Source of the DNA: Flavobacteriales bacterium UBA7612 | GTDB taxonomy: Bacteria > Bacteroidota > Bacteroidia > Flavobacteriales > Weeksellaceae | Length of the DNA stretch: 64,000 nt | Assembly (NCBI GenBank): GCA_002484335.1 | Contig: DLJQ01000018.1 | Coordinates: forward strand, 155,751 to 219,750 | Direction of reading: 5' to 3' | In this document: positions 8,230-15,637 of the stretch, one piece after another | How positions within the stretch are numbered: position 1 is the stretch's first letter | How the letters are laid out: each line of letters starts with the position of its first letter | Notes under the pieces: generated by a model | Seen by the model: the letters and a program-made list of their open reading frames with translations, nothing else | Databases searched by the model: none | What the model was told of the DNA's origin: nothing | Translations under genes and position numbers: made by a program

Positions 8230-8781
8230 TCAATTCATAGATGGATCAGCAGGGGTGTTAACCCAAAGAAGATTTTCACCTCCAAGCTGTTTCATTAATA
8301 TTTTCCAAAGATCAGAATCCCAACGTTCAAATATATCAAAATTAAGATCTATAATTTCCCAAGAATTATTATTTAATTCATTTACAATTTGTTTGGGAGA
8401 CCAACCACAATAACCAATCATAAATTTTATTTCATCAGGTTTTATTAGTTGTGAATTCACTGCTTTTTTTACATCTTCATAAGCACCTGACCAATAAATA
8501 TCACCAATAATTTTTTCACTATTTTTAATTAGATCTGGTCTTTTATGTATGTAATATACATTTTCTTTATCAACAGGTCCACCTTCATATACAATAGTAT
8601 CAGCTTCTAATTCTGATACAAAAATATTTATAGGCAAATTCGTTGATCTATTCAATATAAAACCTATACTTCCAGATTCTATATGATCTGTAATTAAAAC
8701 AACACTACGCTGAAAAATATCGTTAGTTAATGTTGGTTTTGCAATTAAAATAGTTCCTTTTTTTATACTTTTGAAATACAT
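8230..8781 (-). CDS. YqgE/AlgH family protein
   Basis: A 183-residue cytosolic protein of the UPF0301 (YqgE/AlgH) family. The N-terminal half has GTILIAKPTL....FQRSVVLITDH...GSIGFILNR, the family hallmark, and the middle has VYEGGPV. The C-terminal GYCGWSPKQIVNEL also matches. No enzymatic role is established. The E. coli member sits near the Holliday junction resolvase gene; here it sits between an aminotransferase and pdxH. The 3' end converges on the aminotransferase gene with only 2 bases between stops. It shares a short divergent region with pdxH. Confidence 0.92.
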   Translation of the reverse strand: MYFKSIKKGTILIAKPTLTNDIFQRSVVLITDHIESGSIGFILNRSTNLPINIFVSELEADTIVYEGGPVDKENVYYIHKRPDLIKNSEKIIGDIYWSGAYEDVKKAVNSQLIKPDEIKFMIGYCGWSPKQIVNELNNNSWEIIDLNFDIFERWDSDLWKILMKQLGGENLLWVNTPADPSMN

Positions 8782-8854
8782 TTAGAAAATTTTTTGGTTA
8801 TCAGTTTTATCTAAATAATCACATTGTTTTTCTAAAAATAAAAATAAATTATTA

Positions 8855-9502
8855 ATGAAACAAGACTTAAGTTATAAAAGAAAAACTTACGAGAAGCAAT
8901 CTATGAATTTTGATTCGTTGAGAGATAATCCTATGGAGCAATTTAGAGATTGGTTTTTACAAGCAGAGGAGTCTGATGGAGTTGACGAAGCTAATGCTAT
9001 GTCTATAGCTACTGTAGATGAAAATGGATTTCCTAGAACAAGAGTTGTCTTATTAAAAAGATATACTGATGAAGGTTTTATATTTTATACAAATTATAAT
9101 AGCCAAAAAGGTAAAGCATTAGAAAATAATCCTAATATATGTTTATCTTTTTTCTGGCCGTTTTTAGAAAGACAGATCATCATAAAAGGTATAGCAGAAA
9201 AAACGTCTGACAATAATTCTGATGGATATTTTGAAACACGTCCACGTAGTAGTCAATTAGGTGCGTGGATTTCTGCACAAAGTTCTGTTATTGAAGAACA
9301 TCAAGATTTAGCAGCTGAAGAGTTGGAATTGGAAAAAAAATACGAAGGAAAAGAAATTCCTCGCCCAGCGCATTGGGGAGGATATTTGGTACGTCCTTTA
9401 GAAATTGAATTTTGGCAGGGTAGACCAAGTCGATTACATGACAGAGTTCGTTATGTATTACAAGAAGATTATGATTGGAAAAAAGAACGTTTAGCTCCAT
9501 AA
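8855..9502 (+). CDS. pdxH: Pyridoxamine 5'-phosphate oxidase
   Basis: FMN-dependent oxidase making pyridoxal 5'-phosphate from PNP or PMP, the last step of vitamin B6 synthesis and salvage. The 215 residues have the full family length. Visible: AMSIATVDENGFPRTRVVLLK (FMN and substrate binding), FYTNYNSQKG, and the C-terminal signature EFWQGRPSRLHDR with terminal WKKERLAP. It precedes the pseudouridine synthase gene by 6 bases. PLP-dependent enzymes encoded nearby (class IV and class III aminotransferases) depend on its product, but that is not specific linkage. Confidence 0.96.
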   Translation: MKQDLSYKRKTYEKQSMNFDSLRDNPMEQFRDWFLQAEESDGVDEANAMSIATVDENGFPRTRVVLLKRYTDEGFIFYTNYNSQKGKALENNPNICLSFFWPFLERQIIIKGIAEKTSDNNSDGYFETRPRSSQLGAWISAQSSVIEEHQDLAAEELELEKKYEGKEIPRPAHWGGYLVRPLEIEFWQGRPSRLHDRVRYVLQEDYDWKKERLAP

Positions 9503-9508
9503 TTTTTT

Positions 9509-10207
9509 ATGTTAGAAATTCTATATCAAGATGAATATCTTGTTGCAATTAATAAACCAAGTGGCTTATTGGTTCATAAATCTTATTATGCTAGAGATGC
9601 TAAGGTTTTTGCTGTTCAGGAACTAAGAAATCAGTTAGGAGGACAGCACGTTTACCCAATCCACCGGTTAGATAGAAAAACATCTGGAGTCTTACTTTTT
9701 GCTTTAAGTAAAGATGTTCTAAAGATTATGAATGAGCAATTTGCGACTAGAAATGTTGAGAAGAAATATTTATCCATTTTAAGAGGTTGGTCTCCAGATA
9801 ATGATACAATTGATTATGATTTGACAAATGATGATGGCATAAAACAAAATGCGATAACACGTTATAAACGTTTACAAAAAGCTGAAATAGATTTGAAATA
9901 TAATAATCATTCAACATCAAGATATTGTCTTGTAGAAGCAATTCCTGAAACAGGACGAATGCATCAGTTACGTAAACATTTTCGTCACATTTTTCATCCT
10001 ATTTTAGGAAGTCGTCCACATGGTTGTAATAAGCAAAATAAATTGTGGTTAGAAACCTATGGATTAAAAGGAATGATGTTACATGCGCATGAGTTGAGTT
10101 TTAATCATCCTATTACAAAAGGAAAAGTTACTTTAAATGCTAAAATAAATGAAGAATTTAAACAAGTAGGAGAGATTTTAAATTTAGATTTAAAATTGTA
10201 TTCATAA
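9509..10207 (+). CDS. RluA-family pseudouridine synthase, TruC-like
   Basis: Predicted uridine-to-pseudouridine isomerase of tRNA (TruC modifies U65 in E. coli). The 232 residues start directly with the catalytic domain (LEILYQDEYLVAINKPSGLLVHKS), with no S4 domain. The catalytic Asp is in HRLDRKTSGV (Asp55), and GRMHQLRKHFRH is the conserved late motif. The lack of S4, the short length and the HPILGSRPHGCNK stretch fit TruC better than RluD or RluC. It follows pdxH by 6 bases, probably in the same transcript. Confidence 0.87.
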   Translation: MLEILYQDEYLVAINKPSGLLVHKSYYARDAKVFAVQELRNQLGGQHVYPIHRLDRKTSGVLLFALSKDVLKIMNEQFATRNVEKKYLSILRGWSPDNDTIDYDLTNDDGIKQNAITRYKRLQKAEIDLKYNNHSTSRYCLVEAIPETGRMHQLRKHFRHIFHPILGSRPHGCNKQNKLWLETYGLKGMMLHAHELSFNHPITKGKVTLNAKINEEFKQVGEILNLDLKLYS

Positions 10208-10257
10208 ATGATTTATATTTAATTATTTTAGTCAAATATTAATCAACAATCTTATTT

Positions 10258-11016
10258 ATGAACTATAAATTTTTTACTTTTTTTACAACTTGTATCTTAG
10301 GATCAGTAATTGGATTTGCTCAAAATGCAAACGAAAATATAAAAGTTACTTACAAGACAGATTTTATTATAGATTTTGAAAAAATAAAAGATGGTATTCC
10401 CGCAGATCAAAGAGCAATATTTAAGCAGGAAATAGATGAAGGAATTTCTCTTGATTTCCAACTTGAAAGTAACGGTAAAATGTCTGTTTTTAAGCCTGAA
10501 TTAAAAGTAAATAATTCTCAAGGAAATGTAGGTTTGATTAAGCAAATGATTATTGAATCGGAGGCAAATCCACTTTATAAAGATTATCAAAATAATTTAT
10601 ATTATAATCAAAAAGAGTTTGGTGGTAAAACTTTCTTAATTAAAGATAACTTATATAATTATAACTGGAAGTTAACCAAAGAAACAGAGGATATAAAAGG
10701 TTTTCCAGCAGTAAAAGCTACTGGAGTAGATGAAGATGGAGCAATTATTACTGCATGGTATTCTAAGTCTTTGCATTACAAAGATGGGCCTTATAAATTT
10801 TCTAATTTACCTGGTTTAATTGTTAAAGCTGAATTTGAAACGAATGGAATGAAAGCAATTTTTACGTTGAAAGATATTCAAGTTTTAGACAAAGAGTTGA
10901 TAGTCAAATTACCATCTAAAGGACAGGTTGTATCTATAGATGAATTTATGTTAGAAGCTAAAAAATTAAATAAAAAATATAGCGAAGCTAATCAAAGCGT
11001 TGATACTTCTAAATAA
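10258..11016 (+). CDS. GLPGLI family secreted protein
   Basis: Exported protein of 252 residues with a signal peptide ending in GFAQ (about residue 22). The defining stretch is KFSNLPGLIVKAE (about 182-194), a slight variant of the GLPGLI motif, preceded by TAWYSKSLHYKDGPY. These Bacteroidota proteins are beta-rich and of unknown function, often near TonB-dependent receptors; no receptor is present here. The gene stands alone and is closed by a strong terminator at 11021-11055, immediately followed by a conserved structured element (11062-11163). Confidence 0.88.
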   Translation: MNYKFFTFFTTCILGSVIGFAQNANENIKVTYKTDFIIDFEKIKDGIPADQRAIFKQEIDEGISLDFQLESNGKMSVFKPELKVNNSQGNVGLIKQMIIESEANPLYKDYQNNLYYNQKEFGGKTFLIKDNLYNYNWKLTKETEDIKGFPAVKATGVDEDGAIITAWYSKSLHYKDGPYKFSNLPGLIVKAEFETNGMKAIFTLKDIQVLDKELIVKLPSKGQVVSIDEFMLEAKKLNKKYSEANQSVDTSK

Positions 11017-11020
11017 ATAA

Positions 11021-11055
11021 AAAAAGCTGTATTCAGTAAATGAATACAGCTTTTT
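11021..11055 (+). terminator. Terminator of the GLPGLI gene
   Basis: Perfect 15-bp stem AAAAAGCTGTATTCA / TGAATACAGCTTTTT with loop GTAAA, beginning 5 bases after the stop codon, with a T-rich 3' side. Confidence 0.88.
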
Positions 11056-11061
11056 TATTTT

Positions 11062-11163
11062 GCGTTAGGGATTGAAGTGGAAATCCTTTACTAATTGGTT
11101 GCTTTTTTAACTTCAACTAATAATCAATTAGGAAAGATTGCAACGAAAAGCCCGCCCGAACGC
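11062..11163 (+). repeat. Structured intergenic element, copy A
   Basis: About 102 bases with ends shared with a second copy at 28110-28215 (minus strand). The outer stem GCGTTAGGG (11062-11070) pairs with CCCGAACGC (11155-11163) with one A-G mismatch. A small hairpin GGATT/AATCC lies at 11069-11086. A variable stem has CTAATTG (11091-11097) with CAATTAG (11125-11131), extended by CTTT/AAAG. Both copies share GCGTTAGGGATTGAA and AAAGCCCGCCCGAACGCCC; the middle differs in sequence but keeps pairing. It may be a structured RNA or a REP-like repeat; I cannot assign a named family. Confidence 0.7.
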
Positions 11164-11170
11164 CCTAATT

Positions 11171-11878
11171 TTAATGAGCATGTGTATGCATTGATACAAT
11201 AAAATAAGCAAGTACGAAACCTATTAATATTGATATAAATTTTTTGATATTGAAGTGATGACCTTCATTGGTTTCGAATAAAATTACGGTTGAAATATGT
11301 AAAAATATTCCTGATACAATAGCACTCATTTCTAATGAATAATTTGATATTAGCGTATGTTTACCTAAAAAATAACCCATTGGAGCAGCAAGAGCAAATA
11401 ACAACATAAAAATAAATCGTTTTGTATTTGATGCTGTATGCTGAGAAAGTGCACTAAATAATATCATAGATACAGGAATATTGTGTACAAAAATTGCCCA
11501 CATAAAATTATGTGATTCTGCATTTGCAACGGGAATCCCTTCTATGATAGAGTGTAAAAACAAACCTCCGAAAATTCCAATAGGAAATGATTCATTTTTA
11601 TGTAAATGGATATGTCCGTGTTCTACACCTTTACTAATTGTCTCTAGAATATATTGTATAACTACTCCAAATAAAACAAATAATCCAATAGTATGATTTG
11701 TATGATCTGTACTAGGATGACCATATACTTGTGGTAGAATTTCTAGGACAGTCATAGCTAAGAAAAATGCACCACTAAATGTTAATAATAATTTAGAATT
11801 GTGTTTATTTTTTAGAAATAATTTTGAACAAATTACTCCTAAAACAACACTACAAATTAAGATTAAACTTTCTATCAT
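11171..11878 (-). CDS. ZIP family metal transporter
   Basis: Inner-membrane transporter of divalent metal (zinc, iron or manganese) into the cytoplasm. The 235 residues contain about eight hydrophobic helices. Metal-binding residues are visible in HSIIEGIPVANAESH (about 108-122) and HNIPVSMI (about 131-138), with a His-rich loop GVEHGHIHLHKN and a His-rich C-terminus (MHTHAH). The start codon overlaps the stop of the methyltransferase gene (ATGA). It is third in an operon headed by a Fur-family regulator, which suggests metal-responsive control. Metal specificity cannot be read from the sequence. Confidence 0.9.
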   Translation of the reverse strand: MIESLILICSVVLGVICSKLFLKNKHNSKLLLTFSGAFFLAMTVLEILPQVYGHPSTDHTNHTIGLFVLFGVVIQYILETISKGVEHGHIHLHKNESFPIGIFGGLFLHSIIEGIPVANAESHNFMWAIFVHNIPVSMILFSALSQHTASNTKRFIFMLLFALAAPMGYFLGKHTLISNYSLEMSAIVSGIFLHISTVILFETNEGHHFNIKKFISILIGFVLAYFIVSMHTHAH

Positions 11879-12621
11879 TTTTCGAGAATTAATATTAAAC
11901 GATCAGATTCTTCTTCATTAAATTCTCCCAACATATAATTTCCAAATACTTCTTTTAATCTAAAAACTTCTTTTTCATAGATTTCTTTAAAATCTTTATA
12001 GTAAATTAAACGAACATACTCTTCGAAATGAAAAGTTTCTCCTTTATCTTCAAAATCTATTTCTTTCTTAATGAAACCATTTTCTACAGATTTTGTTATT
12101 TTAAATAAAATACCATCAATTTCTTTTTCTTCGTAAGGAATCATCTGAGAAACAACTTTTTCTGCATTTAAATAATCAAAAACAAAAATACCTGTTGATT
12201 TTAATTGTTCTTTTACGGCTTCAAATACTTTAAAATTATCTTCATATTTTTCGAAGTAACCGAAACTTGTAAATAAATTAAAAACTGCATCAAATTCATT
12301 TTTATGATAAACATCTCTCATATCATGAACTTCAAATTTCAACGTATCATTCTCGAATTGTTTTGCATATTCTATACTTGCTTCTGCTAAATCTATTCCT
12401 AATACATCAAATCCTAATTTGTTTAATGTAATTGAATGTCTACCTTTCCCACAAGCTAAATCTAGTATTTTGGTGTTTTTTGGGAATTCTAGAAAAGTAG
12501 TAATTTTTTTTATAAAATCTTCTGCTTCTGTAAGGCTTCTATTTTTATAAAGTATATGATAATATGGTGAATTAAACCATTTCACGAACCATTGTAAATC
12601 CATAGTATTTATTTTTGACAC
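11875..12621 (-). CDS. Class I SAM-dependent methyltransferase
   Basis: A 248-residue cytosolic methyltransferase of unknown substrate. SAM motif I is clear (ILDLACGKGRHSI, about residues 54-66), followed by VLGIDLAEASIEYA (motif II acidic loop) and FDAVFNLFTSFGYF (post-motif). The C-terminal half is a beta-rich lid with SRPBCC-like character. It overlaps the Fur-family gene by 13 bases and the ZIP gene by 4, so translational coupling within a metal-related operon is likely. Whether its substrate is connected with metal (for instance a metallophore) is open. Confidence 0.8.
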   Translation of the reverse strand: MSKINTMDLQWFVKWFNSPYYHILYKNRSLTEAEDFIKKITTFLEFPKNTKILDLACGKGRHSITLNKLGFDVLGIDLAEASIEYAKQFENDTLKFEVHDMRDVYHKNEFDAVFNLFTSFGYFEKYEDNFKVFEAVKEQLKSTGIFVFDYLNAEKVVSQMIPYEEKEIDGILFKITKSVENGFIKKEIDFEDKGETFHFEEYVRLIYYKDFKEIYEKEVFRLKEVFGNYMLGEFNEEESDRLILILEK

Positions 12622-12983
12622 GTTTTACAAACGCCTGTAATTACACAATTACAACCTTTTAATGTATAACCTTCTGGTAAATTAATATTTATTTTATCTT
12701 CTAAACAAATTAATTGATTACATTCTGTGCACCGAAAATGAAAGTGATCGTGTTTTAAATGATCACAACAATTTTTACACATTGCAAAATAATTTATTCC
12801 ATCATCAGCAACAATTTTATGCATAACTCCATCTTTACAAAAATTGTTTAGAATACGATATATTGTAGCTCTATCCATTTTTTCACGAAGTTGGCACTCA
12901 ATTTGTTCTTGATTTAATGCTGTAGAACAAGATTCAAACAAATCTAAAACAGCCTGTTTAGTTGGCGTATTTCGTCTTTTCAT
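12609..12983 (-). CDS. Fur-family metalloregulator (Zur/Nur-like)
   Basis: A 124-residue winged-helix repressor. The HTH is in residues 1-55 (RATIYRILNNF is the recognition helix region). The regulatory region has KHDHFHFRCTEC (about 77-88), and a structural zinc site is formed by Cys85-Cys88 and Cys119-Cys122. Sequence alone does not separate zinc, nickel, iron or peroxide sensing. The operon with a ZIP transporter favours zinc or another divalent metal. A perfect palindrome (12988-13008) lies 4 bases upstream of the start, so autoregulation is likely. Confidence 0.88.
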   Translation of the reverse strand: MKRRNTPTKQAVLDLFESCSTALNQEQIECQLREKMDRATIYRILNNFCKDGVMHKIVADDGINYFAMCKNCCDHLKHDHFHFRCTECNQLICLEDKININLPEGYTLKGCNCVITGVCKTCQK

Positions 12984-12987
12984 TTCT

Positions 12988-13008
12988 TATTGCAAATGCT
13001 TTGCAATA
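12988..13008. promoter_or_regulatory. Palindromic operator of the Fur-family operon
   Basis: Perfect 21-bp palindrome with arms TATTGCAAA and TTTGCAATA around a 3-base centre, 4 bases upstream of the regulator's ATG. It contains two TTGCAA blocks 5 bases apart, the spacing known for the Nur box of Streptomyces (TTGCAA-N5-TTGCAA). It overlaps a near -7 box (TACTATTG on the minus strand, 13004-13011). Binding by the downstream regulator is inference. Confidence 0.72.
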
Positions 13009-13082
13009 GTACGACATATTTATAAGATTAAAAAATAATAAGAATTATAAAAGAGTTTATTATAGATAACATCGTGTAAAAT

Positions 13083-13123
13083 AAAATGCTATAAATTGTA
13101 AATAATACAGTTTATAGCATTTT
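13083..13123 (-). terminator. Terminator of the DyP peroxidase gene
   Basis: Perfect 13-bp arms AAAATGCTATAAA (13083-13095) and TTTATAGCATTTT (13111-13123) with a 15-base loop, 27 bases after the peroxidase stop; T-rich on the minus-strand 3' side. Confidence 0.75.
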
Positions 13124-13149
13124 TAGATTTTATATAATGTAAATAATAA

Positions 13150-14073
13150 TTAGTCAGTAAATGAATCTAACAAATCTAAACTAGGGACAAAATATAAAGA
13201 ACCGGTTTTAGCAGTACTAAAATCTAATATTCTATCGTAATTACCTTTTGGTTCTCCAATAAACATACGTTCTAGCATTTCGTTTACAGTAGCAAATGTA
13301 CTTGCATAAGAAATAAAATAAGTACCCATTTCATTGGTAGAAGGATTACCAAAAGGCATGTTGTCCCTTACAATCTTCTTATCATCACCAACATTGGCAA
13401 GAGCAGAATGAGAATTACTTGGTTTTTCATCATCATCCATTTCTATATCATCGGCTTTAGAACGACCAATTACTTTTTCCTGTTCATGAATAGGAAGATT
13501 TCTCCAAGCATTCATATCATGTATATATTTTTGTACAAAAAGATAGCTACCGTTTAGGTATTCCTCATCTTCATTTCCTACCAAAGCAAAATGAGAACGT
13601 TCATCATCTCCTTCAGGATTTTCTGTACCATCAACAAAACCTAATATACTTCTACCGTCCCAATAACGAAAACCATGAACTTCTTCTATACAATTAGCTA
13701 CATCTTTTAATACATCAGCAATATTTGCAGCAATATCAATACATAGACTTTTTTCTGTAGAACGGATATGAAAATGTAAATCACCTGGAGTAGAAACTGC
13801 AGTGTGTTTATCACCTTTAATTTCTTTAAAATTTTCTAATTCTTTTGGTAAAGGTTTTGGTAAATTAAGCTTTAACCAAGCATCATGTCCAATTCCTAAA
13901 ACTACACTTGATTTTGATTCAGGAAAACGTGTAGAAATTGAGTGATTTATATTTGTTACCAAAGAACAAACTTTTTTAAATTGCTCCTCAACAGAAGGAT
14001 TATTATTGAAACTCCAAACTGTAAATATGGTATTTGTATTTGGAGCATCGATAACATTTTGATAATTTGCCAT
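13150..14073 (-). CDS. Dye-decolorizing (DyP-type) haem peroxidase
   Basis: Haem b peroxidase of 307 residues, B-type DyP by its short length. The family motif GFVDGTENP has its catalytic Asp at about 148. The proximal haem ligand is His222 (SNSHSALANV), and the distal Arg lies in KIVRDNMPFG (about 236). No signal peptide or twin-arginine leader is present, so it is cytosolic or encapsulin-packaged in principle; no encapsulin gene is seen nearby. Physiological substrate unknown. The upstream 245 bases contain a hairpin-forming inverted repeat (14162-14190). Confidence 0.93.
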   Translation of the reverse strand: MANYQNVIDAPNTNTIFTVWSFNNNPSVEEQFKKVCSLVTNINHSISTRFPESKSSVVLGIGHDAWLKLNLPKPLPKELENFKEIKGDKHTAVSTPGDLHFHIRSTEKSLCIDIAANIADVLKDVANCIEEVHGFRYWDGRSILGFVDGTENPEGDDERSHFALVGNEDEEYLNGSYLFVQKYIHDMNAWRNLPIHEQEKVIGRSKADDIEMDDDEKPSNSHSALANVGDDKKIVRDNMPFGNPSTNEMGTYFISYASTFATVNEMLERMFIGEPKGNYDRILDFSTAKTGSLYFVPSLDLLDSFTD

Positions 14074-14161
14074 AATAATTATTCATCTAGATTTTTATGC
14101 AATTTAAAGAATAAATAAATTTTAATTGTGATTATAAACGAATAATTCAAGAAAGTATATT

Positions 14162-14190
14162 CATTCTAAAAAAGTATTTTTTAGAGAATG
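14162..14190. promoter_or_regulatory. Inverted repeat upstream of the DyP gene
   Basis: CATTCTAAAAAA pairs with TTTTTTAGAGAATG around GTA, with two extra bases (AG) on the right arm. It lies 89-117 bases upstream of the DyP start. No terminator role is needed here because the neighbouring gene has its own hairpin at 14256-14293, so an operator or extra stop is possible. Confidence 0.3.
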
Positions 14191-14255
14191 ATTACAAAGT
14201 TTATTTTAAATTATTATTTATAATATTTTCGTTTATAAAGTAATATTTACATACA

Positions 14256-14293
14256 AAAACAGCAGATTAAAAAGTTATTTAACCTGCTGTTTT
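14256..14293 (-). terminator. Terminator of the TlpA-like gene
   Basis: Arms AAAACAGCAG (14256-14265) and CTGCTGTTTT (14284-14293), with further TTAAA/TTTAA pairing inside, 26 bases after the stop of the TlpA-like gene. Confidence 0.8.
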
Positions 14294-14318
14294 TATTTAT
14301 TTTAATATTGTGATTTTA

Positions 14319-14879
14319 CTATTCTGCAACTAATTTATCTAAAAGAGTATTAATTTCTTTATCATTCCAATCTCTTGTTTTTGTTTCTTTTAAAACAATT
14401 TCTCCTTTTTTATTTAAAATATACGTCGTAGGAAAAACTCTAGGTAACATATTATTAGAAATAGGACTATTAGGCTCATAGACAGGCATTGTGTAACCAT
14501 TTTTTTCTAAAAAAGCATTAAAAACCTTCGGTTTATCTTGAATTGCAACTAATACAAATTTTACTTTTTGTCCTTTTGCCTCATATAATTTTTGAATTGT
14601 AGGCATTTCAGAAACACATGGAGGACACCAGCTTCCCCAAAAGTTAAGGAAAATAACTTCACCACTATTTTTGAAATCTAACAAATTACTATTTTTAGCA
14701 CCATTATGTCCTATCAAATCAATATCATAATCACTATCCTTTAAATCAACTTCCATTCCAGCAATATGGCTATCATCTTGTACTTTACTTTTTACAAAAG
14801 TACCAATAGGAGTAAACATAATTGCTATTAAACCAAAGACAATAACTAAAGCTATAATTACTTGTTTATTTTTTTTCAT
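14319..14879 (-). CDS. TlpA/ResA-like membrane-anchored thiol-disulfide oxidoreductase
   Basis: Periplasmic thioredoxin-fold reductase, 186 residues. One N-terminal signal anchor (residues 7-26) is followed by a thioredoxin domain with FWGSWCPPC (Cys85 and Cys88), the TlpA/ResA-type active site, and a cis-Pro in RVFPTTY. It probably reduces disulfides of exported proteins, such as those needed for cytochrome c maturation. Another thioredoxin-fold gene lies 56 bases upstream on the same strand. Confidence 0.88.
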   Translation of the reverse strand: MKKNKQVIIALVIVFGLIAIMFTPIGTFVKSKVQDDSHIAGMEVDLKDSDYDIDLIGHNGAKNSNLLDFKNSGEVIFLNFWGSWCPPCVSEMPTIQKLYEAKGQKVKFVLVAIQDKPKVFNAFLEKNGYTMPVYEPNSPISNNMLPRVFPTTYILNKKGEIVLKETKTRDWNDKEINTLLDKLVAE

Positions 14880-14935
14880 TTTAATACACCTGAATTTTCT
14901 TAAATAAAAATAAGATTTTAAAAAATTAAAATAAT

Positions 14936-15529
14936 TTATTCAGCCAAACTTTCGTCAACTAAATTTAATAATTCGTTTAAGATATCTTCTCCTTTGTTTG
15001 TATTGTAATACTTTTGAATATCGTCATGAAATTCTTCATTTGTATAGATATCCGGATCTTTTTTGAATTTTGCTAATAATTCCATTCCATAAGCTGGGCG
15101 AGGACCAAATCGGAATAATTCTTCTCCTTCTTCAGAAACACCAATAATAATTGGAATAGAAAGAGCTCCGTTTGTTTTATAATTTTCCATTAAATCTAAA
15201 TGTTGATCTCTCAAAATATATTTAGATTCTACCTTTAAAGCTTCAGCAATTTTTTCTACAACAGGAACAATTTGTGAACCATCACCACACCAACCTTCAG
15301 TAATCGTTAATAATTTAAAATTATTTTTGGTATTCTTTAAACGATTTTCTTGAACTGGAGTAAATTTAAAAGTTTTAGAAATACGATTCATTCTTTGTAA
15401 ACCTAAAGCATAGTATTTTACAAATTCTTTAGGATCATCATTCTCAATTTCATTTTCTAATTGATCTTCAACTTCTGTAATATATTCAGTATATGTATAA
15501 CCGTTTTTGATGTAATCTAATAAACTCAT
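14936..15529 (-). CDS. Thioredoxin-family protein with CGDG instead of CxxC
   Basis: A 197-residue cytosolic thioredoxin-fold protein. The active-site position reads TEGWCGDGSQIVPVV with a single Cys (Cys81); the second Cys of the usual motif is Gly. Conserved ALSIPIIIG carries the cis-Pro. Relatives in Bacteroidota often have WCGD at this place, so the single Cys may be a family trait. A one-Cys site cannot perform dithiol exchange, which suggests a monothiol, peroxidatic or structural role. An exact -7 box (TATATTTG) lies 16 bases upstream. Confidence 0.78.
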   Translation of the reverse strand: MSLLDYIKNGYTYTEYITEVEDQLENEIENDDPKEFVKYYALGLQRMNRISKTFKFTPVQENRLKNTKNNFKLLTITEGWCGDGSQIVPVVEKIAEALKVESKYILRDQHLDLMENYKTNGALSIPIIIGVSEEGEELFRFGPRPAYGMELLAKFKKDPDIYTNEEFHDDIQKYYNTNKGEDILNELLNLVDESLAE

Positions 15530-15545
15530 TGTTTTTTAATTTTTA

Positions 15546-15553
15546 CAAATATA
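15546..15553 (-). promoter_or_regulatory. -7 promoter box for the thioredoxin-family gene
   Basis: TATATTTG on the minus strand matches TAnnTTTG exactly, 16 bases before the ATG. The -33 TTG is not evident. Confidence 0.5.
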
Positions 15554-15637
15554 ATGTATTTCTACGAGCTTATTTTGTAACATAAGTAACATATTCTTGT
15601 GCATTTTTTTTAAATTGCGACAATCATTACATTCAAG

